The notes: generated by a model not told the origin, from the letters alone. Numbered from the stretch's first letter, positions 22,915 through 36,860 are shown. The stretch is DNA of 64,000 nucleotides from Acanthacorydalis orientalis (GCA_034766995.1 CM068316.1:23346590-23410589); one strand, 5' to 3'. A program made the numbers and translations.

Positions 22915-23586
22915 AATATTATAAAAAGTGAATCTTATTATGTTTCAAATCGATTTGAATTGTTCATTAATATTGTCAGTAAATATGATATAAGTAACTG
23001 TGTTGCTATTCTCTACATTCAATAACTATTTGTGTTATTGTGTCATATGGAATTGTAAAGAATATTATACTTTTTTAAAACGTTGGCAATTGTTCCGTAT
23101 TTTAAATGAAGAATTCTATTCTCTTTTTGACAGTAAGTGAAAACTATTGTCAGTAACAGAGAATAACGATGTCGTCGTATGATGACATTGAGCGCAGTGA
23201 AATATATTTTAGCATTGTCATTAAATTCTAATGTAAACGCGGTAACAAATATTGTTTGTGAGACAGCTGATAAACCATTAGAACGTAATTGTATTTTAAA
23301 CAATAGCTCGTAATTGAATTTGACTCAATTATCAATGCCAAAAGTTATATTCATTGATGTACGAAAGCCTTGATTACAAAATCATTACCGAAAACAAATA
23401 AATTAGGTTATGCAGATGATAATGCACTCTAAATAGTTTACTTAATACGGTTCTAAAATGAATTAAGTACACTTTAAATAAATGTACTATTACTGGCATA
23501 TTTTCAATTTTATAAAATTGTTGTCTGTACACCAAAAAAATCAAAGGATTATGTTATTACTGAGAGTATTTAGTTGTTTATTTATA

Positions 23587-23590
<4 letters not shown>
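22915..23590. other. A+T-rich spacer with an unassigned open frame
   Basis: An 86-codon minus-strand frame at 23043-23303 has a less biased composition than most chance frames here, but no motif I recognise. No splice-site or start context supports it. Treated as non-coding. Confidence 0.5.
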
Positions 23591-23638
<48 letters not shown>

Positions 23639-23653
23639 CGTTCTCTCTTTACA

Positions 23654-23712
<59 letters not shown>

Positions 23713-23728
23713 GTAAAGAGAGAACGCT
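23591..23728. repeat. (TA)n array followed by a ~92-bp perfect palindrome
   Basis: TA array at 23591-23636. Then AGCGTTCTCTCTTTACATTT (arm 23637-23659), a second (TA)n of about 43 bp, and the exact reverse complement AAATGTAAAGAGAGAACGCT at 23709-23728. Because (TA)n is self-complementary, the whole 23637-23728 can fold into a hairpin or cruciform. Confidence 0.97.
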
Positions 23729-24056
23729 CACAAAATTATAGATGTCAGTATACAATTTTGACATTTAAATAGAATGTTTTGTTTGATTGCAGCAACTGTT
23801 GATTCAATGAATGATTAATATGATAATAAATATTAATTATATTTATTTATAATTTTGCAATTAAAATCAACTAAATTTATCTATATACATATAATGTATT
23901 TACAAATATATTAGCTTATGTTAAAAATTAGTTCATAATTTAATAAAAAGGATTAGTATGCATATTTTTATTAAAAAAAATTATATTAGTTAATTGTGGA
24001 AATGTCTCAACATACAATTGAAACGTTGAATAAATGACAAAAAGGAAGATTATTTT

Positions 24057-24130
<74 letters not shown>

Positions 24131-24205
24131 GTGAATAAATACTTCAATATATATAACAACATTCATTTTTGTCATATAATGTAAAAAACTAAAAATATAA
24201 TGCTC
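23729..24205. other. A+T-rich spacer with (TA)n
   Basis: (TA)n at about 24060-24125. Nothing else recognised. Confidence 0.7.
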
Positions 24206-25460
24206 ATAGTGTAAGACAGTGGTGGTGAACCATTTTATGTGCGTGTACCAATAATTTATTTATCGAGTTACTGACGTGCCGAGCTGTTATTATTAGCAAA
24301 AAATAGTATAAAAAATAATTAGTGCAAAATTTTATTAAGTTTAAAAATGAACAGAATTTCATAAAAAGTGAACACATAACTTGACAAAAATCATATTAAT
24401 TGATGAAATTTTTGCTGTTATACATTGGATGCCAAATAATTGACATCTGGTTGATATTTCGCAATTTTTAATAATATACACGCCGAACTAGATTCATCAA
24501 TCATTCTATTTCTTGAACTGTCTTTTATAAAATTTATTTCGGGAAACAATGACTCACAAACATATGTAGAGGAGAAAATTGATAATATAGCCGTCACTAT
24601 TTTTTTTAAACAATTAAAAGTTTCGGGAATGGCATTCCAAGTTATCATTATTTTCTTTTCTACACTCTTGTTAATTACGCCCAACAGTTGATCATTTTCA
24701 ATTATTTCCAGGACATTTTTCAAATCGAGAGACTTTTGTTTCCATGTAGAACTGGATTGAAAATCGATTAATTGCATTTTTATATCTTCCAAATTTAGCA
24801 ACTCGAAAATCTCCAAATTGAGTTTATCTTCTGATGTTGTGTCTGGATATAAATACATTTTAATGTTTCTGCAAATTGTCTGAACTGTGTATATCTTGAA
24901 GAACATTCGTTACTTCTCGATTGAATAACAGCAGAAAACTGTTGTGCCAATTTAACCTGATCTGGGTTTTTATAATATTCTAGATCTGCTAAGATTTTTT
25001 TTTATATTTGAAAAATATTTGCAGGTGTTGGAAATAACATCATGATTGAAAAATTTATAATTTAGCGTCGAGTGGGTTGATTAAATCAAACATGATAATA
25101 ACTATCTTACCTTGAAGTTGAACATTTAAATGTGAACACATATCAGTAAAAAAACATTAACTTGGAAGACCGTTCGACGTCCATTAATGACTATACTTTT
25201 CAATAATTTTCTCATTATATAAAAAAGTCTAATTTCATTTAAATACCCTATGAATCTTTGAAGAACTTTTCCACAATTTAACAATTGGACATTTTTGTAC
25301 ATAAGTAAACAATATGTAATTTACACTGATTTTACCTCAATTAATAGTTCTAAAAATTTTTGTTTATTTAAAACGTGTATAGATATAATATTAACCAATT
25401 AAGTTACAAGACTCATAAAATCTTCTACTGACTTGAAACTGGTCGTTGAGCATAAAACTT
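24206..25460 (-). mobile_element. hAT-superfamily transposon relic
   Basis: The low-coordinate edge (GTGGTGAACCATTTTATG, near 24218) resembles the end sequences of hAT elements related to the GTF2IRD2/ZBED group. Minus-strand translation gives, from high coordinates down: KFLELLIEVKSV, QLLNCGKVLQRFIGYLNEIRLF near 25250, then HIKMFNFKV-like pieces and IFQS-CYF, followed by the C-terminal dimerisation domain. The 5' end is cut off by or lost in the (TA)n array at 25466-25518. Confidence 0.8.
24418..24906 (-). pseudogene. hAT transposase C-terminal domain
   Basis: A 162-codon open piece. It contains KLNLEIFELLNLEDIKMQL, then WKQKSLDLKNVLEIIENDQL, AIPETFNCLKKIVTAILSIF, SSTYVCESLFPEINFIK and SRNRMIDESSSACILLKIA. 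The motif FSSTYxCESLFxxxNxIKxxxRNRxxDE is the hAT dimerisation block as found in GTF2IRD2-like and ZBED transposases. Stops above 24906 separate it from the catalytic part. A full-length protein would have about 600 residues; this covers the last quarter. Confidence 0.85.

Positions 25461-25465
<5 letters not shown>

Positions 25466-25518
<53 letters not shown>
25466..25518. repeat. (TA)n array
   Basis: About 52 bp of TA at the 5' border of the hAT relic. Confidence 0.95.
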
Positions 25519-25521
<3 letters not shown>

Positions 25522-25810
25522 CAAACACTACACTTTACTATGCACTTTTTGTGGAAGTGGCACTAGATTGGAAGTTTAGGCTTTGATGAAAAACCTATCC
25601 AGAATGGACTGCCTTTGTCTATTTATTTTTAATTTGTAAAAGACAGCAATCAGATTGTCCTCCAGCTGGCATATATGTACTTTAGTCTTTTCCATTTCCA
25701 GATAGAATTTCATTTTACTTTTAACAGTTTCCCATGCTGTTAACAATCATTTTAATTCATCACTACTCATAATATGTAGTTCTTGTGAGTGTAGCGAGGG
25801 GAGCGTGGTT
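25519..25810 (-). pseudogene. Unassigned coding-like fragment, possibly transposase-derived
   Basis: A minus-strand frame reads AWETVKSKMKFYLEMEKTKV, then HICQLEDNLIAVFYKLKINR and RQSILDRFF. An xQSxLDxFF ending is common at the C-termini of pogo/Tigger-type transposases, so this may be the tail of one. It does not match the missing N-terminal part of the neighbouring hAT element. Family uncertain. Confidence 0.35.
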
Positions 25811-25934
25811 ACGAGGAGGTGGTCTACACGAAAAATAAAAAAATGTTTTATGGAAATTTTACTATTGAATTTTTTTTCTATATATATTATTAAAAGATTA
25901 CTATTTTTTTAAGATTTAAAATTATTTAATTTAA

Positions 25935-26091
<157 letters not shown>

Positions 26092-26269
26092 GGTATAAAA
26101 ATAATCCATTGTCTTTAAATTGAATCTATCATAACTCAATGTTCAATGTATTTATTTCAAATTAGAATGTATTCTCGTCATTTTTGAATTTTGAAGCGCA
26201 AACTTTACCAAAAATTAAAAACACTCGTTAGCATAATCTTACTAGTTGCTATACTATACTTACTATACC

Positions 26270-26665
26270 TCACAAAATAGTAATTAATACAATGTCGTCC
26301 AAAAGCAGCATATTAGGCGTTGCATACTTTTCACATTTCAGTTGAAAAAAAAGCTGCCGAAGATGTGGAAATAATTTGATCCGATTGGGAAGGAAGGTGA
26401 CGCCTCAAATATGCAAAAAATAGTTTCAAACCATTCGGAGTGGTGATTTTGATCTTTTCAATAGAGAACGTCCAAATAACCAAAATATATAAAGATGAGA
26501 AGGTTAAGCAGCTGTTAAGTAAAAACTCCGCTTAGACTGAACAAGTACTCCTCAATAACTCAGAATTAGCCAGCAAGTAATTTTCTATCGTTTACATCGG
26601 TAGCGAAATATTCAAATGCTAGACTGATGGATTCTACATGAATTCAACTTGGAAAACAAATTCAA
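26270..26665 (+). mobile_element. Mariner 5' fragment (cecropia-like N-terminal region, family H)
   Basis: Broken plus-strand frames recover KKAAEDVE near 26350, NSFKPFG-like at 26420, a stretch reading YKDEKVKQLLSKNSA-TEQVLLNN at 26490-26560, and a second helix region with VYIGSEIFKC to WILHEFNLENK at 26595-26660. These follow the order of the two HTH units of cecropia-type mariner transposases. The catalytic half is absent, so only the 5' ~0.4 kb survives. No end sequences were identified. Confidence 0.6.
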
Positions 26666-27292
26666 TTAATTTCAGATTCTTCAAATTGGATGATTTTTTT
26701 CTTAAAACAAATACTAGTACAAGCGAATTCTATATTAAAATCGATTTGTGTTGGTAGAAAATACATTGGTTTTTCATTGTCATCGTTTTGTATTTATTTC
26801 GGGATGACTTCATTCGTTTTTTCAATAATTTATATAATTGTGTTTATTACTTTTTGTACTTTAAATGTTTATTTTATTTTAATTTTATGTCTAAAAAACA
26901 TTTTTTTTATATTCAGTGTTAAAAAGTGTGTAACCTTTTATTATATTTTGACTTGTCTACTTGATTTAATATTTTTTGCACAAAATTATAAATAATTCTA
27001 AATACTCAACAATACGCATTATTATTATTGTTATTTTTTTCACTATTATCCACGTTCACGTTTGTGTTATTTATTTTTTAATTACGACTTTTCACATACA
27101 ATAGATTTTCATTTTGAAATTTTTAATTTATTTAGTAAAATTATATTAAATAATTATAATATTTCAATAAAAATAAATATGGTTCTTGATAAAGAAATAT
27201 GTGTTACTAGGAAAAAATGGAAATATAATATATTGATACCGGTTAATTTTAAGTTTATGTCACTAATTGAATTAAAGAAAAAAAATAATTAA

Positions 27293-27293
<1 letters not shown>
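26666..27293. other. A+T-rich DNA, chance open frames only
   Basis: Plus-strand frames at 26690-26995 and 27062-27292 are composed of Phe, Ile, Leu, Tyr, Lys and Asn, as expected from base composition. They have no recognisable domain. Confidence 0.6.
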
Positions 27294-27323
<30 letters not shown>

Positions 27324-27373
27324 GGTGTGTGTATGTGTGTATGTTTTGTATAAATATAAACACACACACACAC

Positions 27374-27413
<40 letters not shown>
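27294..27413. repeat. Inverted (GT)n/(AC)n within TA arrays
   Basis: TA, then TGTGTGTGTGTGTGGG, a ~30-bp core, ACACACACACACACAC, then TA to 27413. The GT-rich and AC-rich arms are complementary, so this is a palindromic compound microsatellite. Confidence 0.9.
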
Positions 27414-27417
<4 letters not shown>

Positions 27418-27900
27418 TCATTTAATTCATATTTTTGCCATCACGTATTTCGAACCTAATGTGTTTTGATACTTTTTATTAACAAATGTAATTGATATTG
27501 AATATTGTTACTCTTGGCACAATTACCTTTTTGTTAAAAGTAACATACGTTGTTTGATTTCCATTGTGTTTAAATTCATTTGTTATGATGTTCGTTGCAT
27601 TTGATTCAGTTTCATATTTGATTTAGTTTCATCGAGTTTGAATTCATTTATAGTGATTGGTAAATGCATTTGTACATCAACTGTCACCAACATCACTGTA
27701 TATGAAATGGAAGTAAATGTAGGTAGTATGGAAAACAGAGATTTGATTACTAACAAACAATGTGCACAAACAATGTGCAACAAAGGGTCATTTACACAAA
27801 AAAAATTATATTTCTCTCTTTTTTCTCTACTCACACGCACATACACGTATATATATATATATATATATACATGTGTATATATATATATATATATATATAC

Positions 27901-27937
<37 letters not shown>

Positions 27938-28135
27938 GATGATGTTGAAACATCTTTTGTATTGTATACTTAGTATTTATTTTTTAATAAAAATAGAACA
28001 ATTATTAAAAACGATCAAATGTTATATACATAATATAAGTATAAACAAGACGACCTATATTGAAAATATAAGTAGGAGAGTTCTTAGTATCCTTATTTAA
28101 TGTACTTTAAATTGTGTAATGTGTAAACTGTAGGA
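27414..28135. other. A+T-rich spacer with TA arrays
   Basis: 27590-27720 is mildly repetitive around TTTGATTCAGTTTCA / TTTGATTTAGTTTCA. (TA)n with CATGTG interruptions runs 27848-27932. No gene. Confidence 0.6.
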
Positions 28136-29357
28136 TACGAGGGTGGTCCCAGAAGTATCCGGACTGATCTAGAGATGGCGGTAGTTGTTTGTAAATATCA
28201 CTTTGGCAGCCATCAATAGTGAACGTTTTCAGTGAATTTGTGAAAATGAAGAATATTGGTCATCGTTACGTGATATAATGCTTTTAATTGAAAGGCCTCA
28301 GCCCAACCAATATAAAAGCTGAACTGGATTCTACTCTGGGCGGTCTGCTCCTTCGTTTACAACAGCGAAATATTGGGTAGCAGAGTTTAAACGAGGCCGT
28401 ACGAGCTGCCAAGACGAGCATCGCAGTGGTCGACCAAATTAGGTGACGACTCCAGAAATGGTGAAGAAAATCCACAAAGCGGTACTGGATGATCGTCGAC
28501 TGAAAGTGCGCGAGCTAGCAGACATAGTAGGCATTTCAAAAAGTTCGGTACATCTCATATTATCTGAAAATTTGGACATGAGAAAGCTGTGTGCAAGATG
28601 GGTGCCGCGTTTGCTCACACTCGAGCAAAAACAGTGTCGTGAAGATGTTTCAAATGAGTGTTTAGCGAAGTGTCACAGCAACAAAGCAGAATTTTTGCGC
28701 CGTTTCATAACCATAGATGAAACATGGGTCCATCACTTCACACCCGAGACAAAAGAACAATCAAATGGACTGAAAAGGGAGAACCGGCTCCAAAGAAGGC
28801 GAAGACCGTTTCATCTACAGGCAAGGTCATGGCGTCGGTTTTTTGGGATGCGCGTGGGATAATTTTCATTGACTATCTTGAAAAAGGAAAAACTATCAAC
28901 GGCGAGTATTATGCGAACTTATTGCAACGTTTGAGCGAAGAAATCAAGCAAAAACGGCAGCATTTGGCTAAGAAGAAAGTGTTGTTGCATCAACACAATG
29001 CACCAGCTCACAAATCCGTTATTGCAATGGCCAAAATTAATGAATTAAAGTTTGAATTGCTATCTCATGCACCCTATTCGCCAAATTTACCCCCCTCGGA
29101 TTATTTTCTGTTCCCAAACTTGAAAAAATGGCTCAGTGGTCAAAGATTTCCCAACGATGAAGAAGTGATGTCGGCAGTTAATGGGTATTTTGAGGAGCAA
29201 GACAATTCTTATTATAAAAAGTGTATCGAACTTATTGAACATCGATGGGAAATGTGTATAGAGCTGAAAGGAGATTATATTGAAAAATAAATATATTTTT
29301 TTCCAAAATTTTTGTGTTTTCTTTGTTGGGTCGGGTACTTCTGGGACCACCCTCGTA
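28136..29357 (+). mobile_element. Nearly intact mariner with matching ends (family I)
   Basis: 1218-bp element with TA on both sides (28136-28137 and 29356-29357). The ends are near-perfect inverted repeats: CGAGGGTGGTCCCAGAAGTA on the left and TACTTCTGGGACCACCCTCG on the right. It is the best-preserved full-structure mariner in the window and is not bordered by (TA)n. The transposase is on the plus strand and spans nearly the whole element, but is broken by stops and frameshifts. Confidence 0.96.
28246..29290 (+). pseudogene. mariner transposase pseudogene (family I)
   Basis: Begins at ATG 28246 and ends at the stop at 29288-29290, about the right length for a ~345-residue transposase. Defects: in-frame stops at 28276 and 28285, a one-base loss near 28337 before SAPSFTTAKYWVAEFKRG, a TAG at 28440 in the linker after RSGRPN, and a one-base deletion near 28765 where KEQSKWTEKG should be continuous. 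The HTH region (VRELADIVGISKSSVHLILSE) is well preserved. The first Asp is in FITIDETWVHH. The second catalytic residue is changed: HQHNAP in place of HQDNAP (Asp to His). The third is kept in PPSDYFLF. Confidence 0.95.
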
Positions 29358-32029
29358 GTAATGATATTTTCTCTGTGACTTTGACACTGATGCAATTCCT
29401 ACTTCCGACTCTAACTGTAGCATATTTTTAATCATATATAGTATATATACTTATGCATCATGACTACAGTATAAATGTAAGTCAATGAATAAATTATTTT
29501 ATAGACTTCATTTTAATCACATATCATAATGTTATTATTATTTTTGCTTAATACACTTATTCTTAGCTAAAATCATAAACCATATACAGTATTACATTTG
29601 GTTACATGCAACAGTTTAGCAGTGATGCAAAGCTAAGTTTTATGCTTAATATATTTTCTTGAAAATAACAGTTAACATTTAAAAGTTAACAACGTTATGA
29701 GTTATCATTTAAATATTAAAGAATAAAATTTCAGTCTAAATCATGGGATAAAACTTAAGTTCCTCGATTTGTAAAAAAATAGTTCTATACTATCAGTAAA
29801 AGCTTATTATAGTTTATTACTAATGATTATTATTTTGAAGTATCAATTCAATTTAAAAATAAAATGCGCAAAATGAACCAGATTTCAGCATACATATCAA
29901 ATGTTTGTCAAATAATTTTGAAAATTGAGGGAAAGGGTTCTCAGTGCAGAAAGTAATAATGTAGCAATAAGTAGTAGTTAAAAGTAATTAATAAGAGAAT
30001 AATAGTAAATACCGTTCCATAGAATATAAAACATTGTAAGAGGCCAAAAAAATTCTTAGTCAAGAGATTTATATTGAATTTAAATACGACTCCATTCACC
30101 GGAATAAATAAACTTGTAATTAATTGTCAATAATGTGTCGATTGTAATGGCCCCTATTTCGATTACTAAAGTTAATTATAGCTGAAAAAAATGTGTATGA
30201 ATTTAAAGATCATAAAACGCAATTATTTTTCGATCAACCCTAATACTTTCAGAATATTTAAAAAAACTTCTTAAGTAAGAAAAAATTGTAAGAAAAGTGT
30301 GCTGTATTTAAAGGAACTATTTAATATACTGGTTATTATTAATATTTTTTTAAGTAATCAAAGAGAAAAAGAAAATGGTTTTAAGTAATTAAAAAGAGTA
30401 CATTTTTTTTATAAATATTTTCATATATCATTTTTTTTATAACTGATAGATCATATATCACATGTCCATAAAATATTCATTTCACATTTTTCTGTACAAG
30501 ACCTCGAATTCTACGTCTTTATGAAATATAGAGAAAATAGAATGATATGTACAATATGAATAATATGTACGAATGGAATTAGTGTTATATACATAAAAAA
30601 ATAGTATTTAAAATAAAAGTTGGTGTCATATAAAGAAAACTAAAATGAATAGCAAAATTTACTGACTAGGAACTCATAAATATAAAAATTGTTGATAAGT
30701 TAAATAAACGTACAGATTAAATATATTATAAAATATATTGATTTTTGATTTTCTATGAAGAAAACAAGCTTTTAATTATTCAAATTGAATTTCATTAAAT
30801 AGTGTCCTATCAGAAACTTAAGACGGGGATGATGGTATAAGAAAACTATAACATAAAGAAGAAATTCTATATTAATAAAATGTCAGTTTCTGTTTTTTAT
30901 TACTTATTGAAAGATTATTAACAATAATAATTGAATTTAAAATAGTTAAAGTCCCTCTGCGACTCTATTATTTCCATGCACAAATGACTTTTTGTATGAA
31001 CATATCCTTGGATTGATAATGTTGGCCTGTTTTAGAATTAAAAAGAATTAGAATATATTTGATAAAATAGATATAATGAGAAATGTACATTTGAAATTGT
31101 AAAAAGGTCAATTATCTTTGAAACACAATTATAGTTTTATGATTAATATTTGATAAATATTCGAGCTAAAATTATCTAAATTTATTTTCTAAGAATTCAG
31201 TCAAAGGTTTAAGTGTTTGTAAAATTAATTTGAAATCTTCATAAAATATTATATGAAGTCGATTGTATTGTATTCAAAAAATTGTTGCATTTCAGTTTCG
31301 TTAGTCGTGTAAATAAGTAGAACGATATTGATGAATTCCATAATATGACATTTTTATATTAGGCGTAATGTAAATTAATATTGATAGTATCGCTTGATCG
31401 TAAGGAAAAATACATTATGTTGCACAAATATCCTAGATAGATTGAGTACTTGCTATTATTGTAACAGTTTGTCAAAACCTGCTTAAAATTTTAAAATCAA
31501 ACAGCTAGAATTAAAATTATGAGCGGTGTATTTTCAAGATTTGATTTAGTATTTTTACAAAACTGTTAAATGTTTAAAATATTACTTCAATCGATTATTT
31601 TCTACCAAATCAACGTTATTAACTATGGTAGGAGAAGCGAAAGAAAATATATCAGGTAAATTTGTTCAACGTCCAAGACTAGTTGTAAGTGACGTAGTGC
31701 TTCCATCTCGTGTTCTCATGGTCAATCAATTTTCTACTCCTTACGTAATACGATAGTAATATATGCACATACATTTAATACATTAATTTTAAGCATTAAA
31801 TTTATCCAAAAATAGTATCAAGTATAATTAATTTTTTGAAGAAGAAACCAGAAAGAAATCAAAAGATGTCAAAAATACTCGTAATAATACTTTATTGTCA
31901 ATATTTCGAAGGTAATTTATTCAAAGATGTTTAGTTAAAGGTAGAACCAACATTTTTTTAAAATATAGTTTTAAACAATAACGGAGAATAAAATTTAATT
32001 ATAAAGTTTTATTATATAAAATTATGAAC

Positions 32030-32035
<6 letters not shown>
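29358..32035. other. A+T-rich desert, part 1
   Basis: No gene or mobile element recognised. A 42-codon frame from ATG 31625 is followed within it by CAGGTAAAT, donor-like, but nothing supports an exon. Confidence 0.55.

Positions 32036-32097
<62 letters not shown>
32036..32097. repeat. (TA)n array
   Basis: About 60 bp of TA. Confidence 0.95.
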
Positions 32098-32099
<2 letters not shown>

Positions 32100-33640
32100 C
32101 TGTTTAGTTTTATAATTTTCCAAAAGAATATTATTTTTTAATTTCTTATGTCTAAATAAATTACATTTATGCGGAATTTAACCATCGAGTTATGAGAGAT
32201 GCTTGCAATTTTTAATAAAGACCATAAATACTATTTCTAATTATTAGAATTCACCTAAACGTGATGTATAGAGCAGATTACATGAAAGGTCTTACCTAAA
32301 ATCATATATACCTTTAAATGAATAATGGTTCGCTTTAACTAAATGAATAATCTTCATTGAGTATACATGTCTATTACGATGAAGCTAATTTCTAGCAGCT
32401 GTTGTGTACTATTTATTGATGCAAATTAATTTAAATGTATTATCCCTCTAAATATTGCCTATTCAAGTAACTACATATCTCAACGTTCTGAAATCTAGGT
32501 CAATAGCACTATCAGAATATTCCTTTTATGCGTTTGCAAATTGTAGTTGTAATTTTAAATTGAAGAAATTAATTAATATTAACCCTTAAGTAATTTTAAA
32601 GCAATTGCTTTAGTATATTAATTAAAATTATTTGCACATACTCTTTTATACTTTTTTTTGTGATAATATAAAACACGACTTATGTTTAAAAATGGAATTT
32701 ATTATCCTTATTTATTTTGTACATGATTTTTATTATTTATATACTTAATTTTACTATTCTGGTAATTATAATATCAAATTATTATGTACGTATACATATT
32801 TCTTAATTAATAAACATATAATAGTTAAATGTCTTATTTTATTCCGAAAATATTAATTTTTTTTCAATTACTTTCTACTATGCGATAATCTACTATACTA
32901 AATACTTTCGGTATTTAGTAAAAAAAATACAGGACTTAATCAAAATATGTACAAGTCCTCATATGCAAATAATGTTTGTAATTTTTTTTAAAAAATCTGA
33001 CTGTTTACACTTAAAAACTAGTTTTGAAAAAATGTTATTACTCATTTATTAAGTAATGAATACGTAGTTAATCATACATTTATAGTTTAAATAAAAAATA
33101 ATAATTTCTATTGAAATCATTATTATTTATAAAACTATCAATATTTAATAAACATGTTTATTAAATTAAAAAATCTCATACTATATCATTGTTATATTTG
33201 TATATATATTTCTTTGTTCATTGAATCGATTTATTCTCTAAAAATATAGTATTTTATAAACAAATATTTTACTTTCATTTGCATATTAACAGTTATTAAA
33301 ATTTAGTACAAAATTCATTCATTTTTAATACATAGCTTCTTATTTCTCTATATTCCGGTATCCTTTTAAAACAACATATAAGACTGTCTTATAGTTGACA
33401 CACTTGTAAAAATTCAAATTTTGAAAAATTCTTATAAACTGAACATTTTATATTATTTATATTGCATCCACATTTAATAAATTAAATTATGTTGATTTTT
33501 TCATCTGGAATATTCATAAGGAAAAACAACGATTACTTATTTTTTCTAGATATTTCTTTAAACAAATTCATAATTGTATTCTTAAAAACAATTTGAGTAA
33601 TAAAAAGGATCAAATTTTTATTTCGTTTTTATTATACCAA

Positions 33641-33647
<7 letters not shown>
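32098..33647. other. A+T-rich desert, part 2
   Basis: No gene or repeat recognised. Confidence 0.6.
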
Positions 33648-34243
<596 letters not shown>

Positions 34244-36820
34244 GCATTAACAAGAGTCTTGATTATTTCCTAACAAATGGGTGCACAACTATTTCATATT
34301 AAAATTGTTTTCATAGAGAAGTGTTAGATGTTATAATATTTAAAGTAAAATGTTGTAGAACTATTATTTAATTAATTTAGCTATCATAAATTAAGTGTAG
34401 ATTTTTTAAATATAATTCAGTAATGAACACTGCAAACAAATATAATTGTCCATCAGTTTCAGTTTATTGTACTTCGATGTTCAATTTTAAATTAGTGGAT
34501 ATTTAATATTTTAGAGCATGTATCTATTTTGATTTAATATTAAACGTAAATGAATTAATATTTGAAAATTATATGTAATATTCTATATAATACAATGTAA
34601 ATCGATTAGTATTTTTAAATCTACTTACTTGGTTTCATTTCAACATATCTTAGACTTACTAATCATTTATAAATATTATATTTAGTTAGTTATGTAAATC
34701 ATTATTGTAAAGACTCGCCTAGAAGTGTATAATTTATAACTGAAAAAAATCAATTGTGAACGTTACCTAATATAAAGTATAAATGAAAATTTAAACTTCG
34801 ATAAAGTTAATCTATATCATTTCCTTGATTGTTCAATTTTAAATCCTTTAATATTCTATATTTTTTATATTTTAAGAAAAAGTTATAGATAATAAAATTG
34901 TGTATAGATTCTATAGAAATTTTTTGTAAATAAAGTGTGATAATTAGTTTGTCGTCTCCTTTCAACTGACTATTTTCCTAGTAGTCGAATGAGATAAAAA
35001 GCAGCACTAATAATTTTGAGAAAATTTAATTTGCAGGAACAGATATAAAACAAAATATCTCTAATATTTAAAAACTTGGCATTTATTTTTATATGAACAT
35101 AAGAAAAAAAATATTCTTCCCGTTCAAATATATACGAGTACATATAAATAAAATATTTGGCAATAAAATTCATTACTTTTTACAAATGAATATATTCTTA
35201 GTTTAAATTTAATTGGATTTTTCGATAATTAAAATAATCGATTTGTGACTTAATTTCTGGATGTCCATTACATAATTTGAAACAAGAACCTAAAACAATA
35301 AGTTTTTTCTTTGTTTCTAAATTAACATTTTTAAACCATTTCTGAAATTTGTTGGATTAATTCAATATGAAACTAACGAAAATAAAAAAATAAATACTTT
35401 TATTTATAATTTTATTTAAATACCTTCATTGCTATGTCAACATGTGCAATATTCTTTTAATAAAGTCAAATTTCATTAATCATAATAAATAATAAAAAAA
35501 AAATTGATAATTTTATTTGCAGATAAAAAAATGTTTAAATTAAATTCTCATAATTATAAATCATAAAAAACATAAATAATTAAAAGATTTACAATTATTT
35601 TTGTTGGCTTTATTCAATATAAATTAATAATTATTAGTATTTACTTCTTATGTTATTATTTTTGTTTGAGTATTTTTAACTGTGGATAATATTTTAAAGG
35701 GAAATAAGTAAGTTATTGTACAAATTTAAATATTCTTTATCCACTTTAAATTCAGTTAAACCGGTGTAGATTACTTAGAATTTCTTATAAATAAATATGA
35801 GATACAGACGATGGAGTGTCCACAAATGAAGTGTTTTAAAAAGAAAATAGAAGAGTGTGCTTGAATTAAATTTGAAATTTAAAACGATGTTCTTCCCGAT
35901 TAATAAACTTGTTTTGTGGAAATAACATTCTGTCTTCTATACATACATGAAACGTGTTTATATTTTTTAATTTATACAAAATAAAAAGAGATTAGTTGGG
36001 TCTAATAAATGGAATGACATATAAACAATAGAATAAATAAATATAATATAATTCGTTTATTTAAGGACAACAATGTTTTCCAATTAGAATTTAATGAAAA
36101 TTCTTGTAATAATTGTATAAATTTGTGAAATAAACAGGATTTGAAATAAAGTTATATCGTTTTCCGTCGGTTCTTTTTATGAGCTGACGAAGTTTGTAAA
36201 CATTTTAATTAAGATATCCGAGCATTTTTTAGATGCAAATCCTGCAGTTGACTTTTAAATATGAATGCAAATTAAATAAATAAATTTACAATCGTCTTTT
36301 ACATAAAGATCTGAGAAGCTCGAAAGTAATTTTACATAAATACCAATACATTGTATGCTCAATATTAATCACAAAATAATTAGGATAAAAATATATTACA
36401 TTTTGTATTTCTATGCAATTTGATTGTATATTGTTCTAATAATATATGTATATATATATATATATATATATAATTTATATAATTTTTTATTATAATGTAT
36501 GTGATTTTTTATAATGAATACGTTTTTGAATATCTTTTCAAAAATACCAATCACTTTCAAAGTCTCTATACAATATTAATAAAATTATCTATTAAAAATA
36601 TAATTTTGATATTCAATTCATTCACCTAATCGTTTTGTAAGTAATTTTTTAAGAAAAAAACAAGAAATCTAAAATTTAAGATTTGTTAAAAAAAATTATA
36701 GACAGATAACATTACAAAACTATTAAAGATTTATGGATGATTTGAACACTAGACCTTTACACTTTTTTGGTTGTTATCTTTGTTTATATATATATATATA
36801 TACAATATATATATATATAT

Positions 36821-36860
<40 letters not shown>

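Noticed and set aside
23043..23303. 86-codon minus-strand frame with mixed composition
   Set aside because: No recognisable motif, no homologous frame in the window and no supporting start or splice context.
26690..27292. Two hydrophobic plus-strand open frames resembling small membrane proteins
   Set aside because: Composition is just what A+T-rich sequence yields by chance. No partner exon or domain is visible.
31625..31750. 42-codon frame with an internal CAGGTAAAT donor-like site, considered as a host exon
   Set aside because: Too short and isolated; no second exon found nearby.
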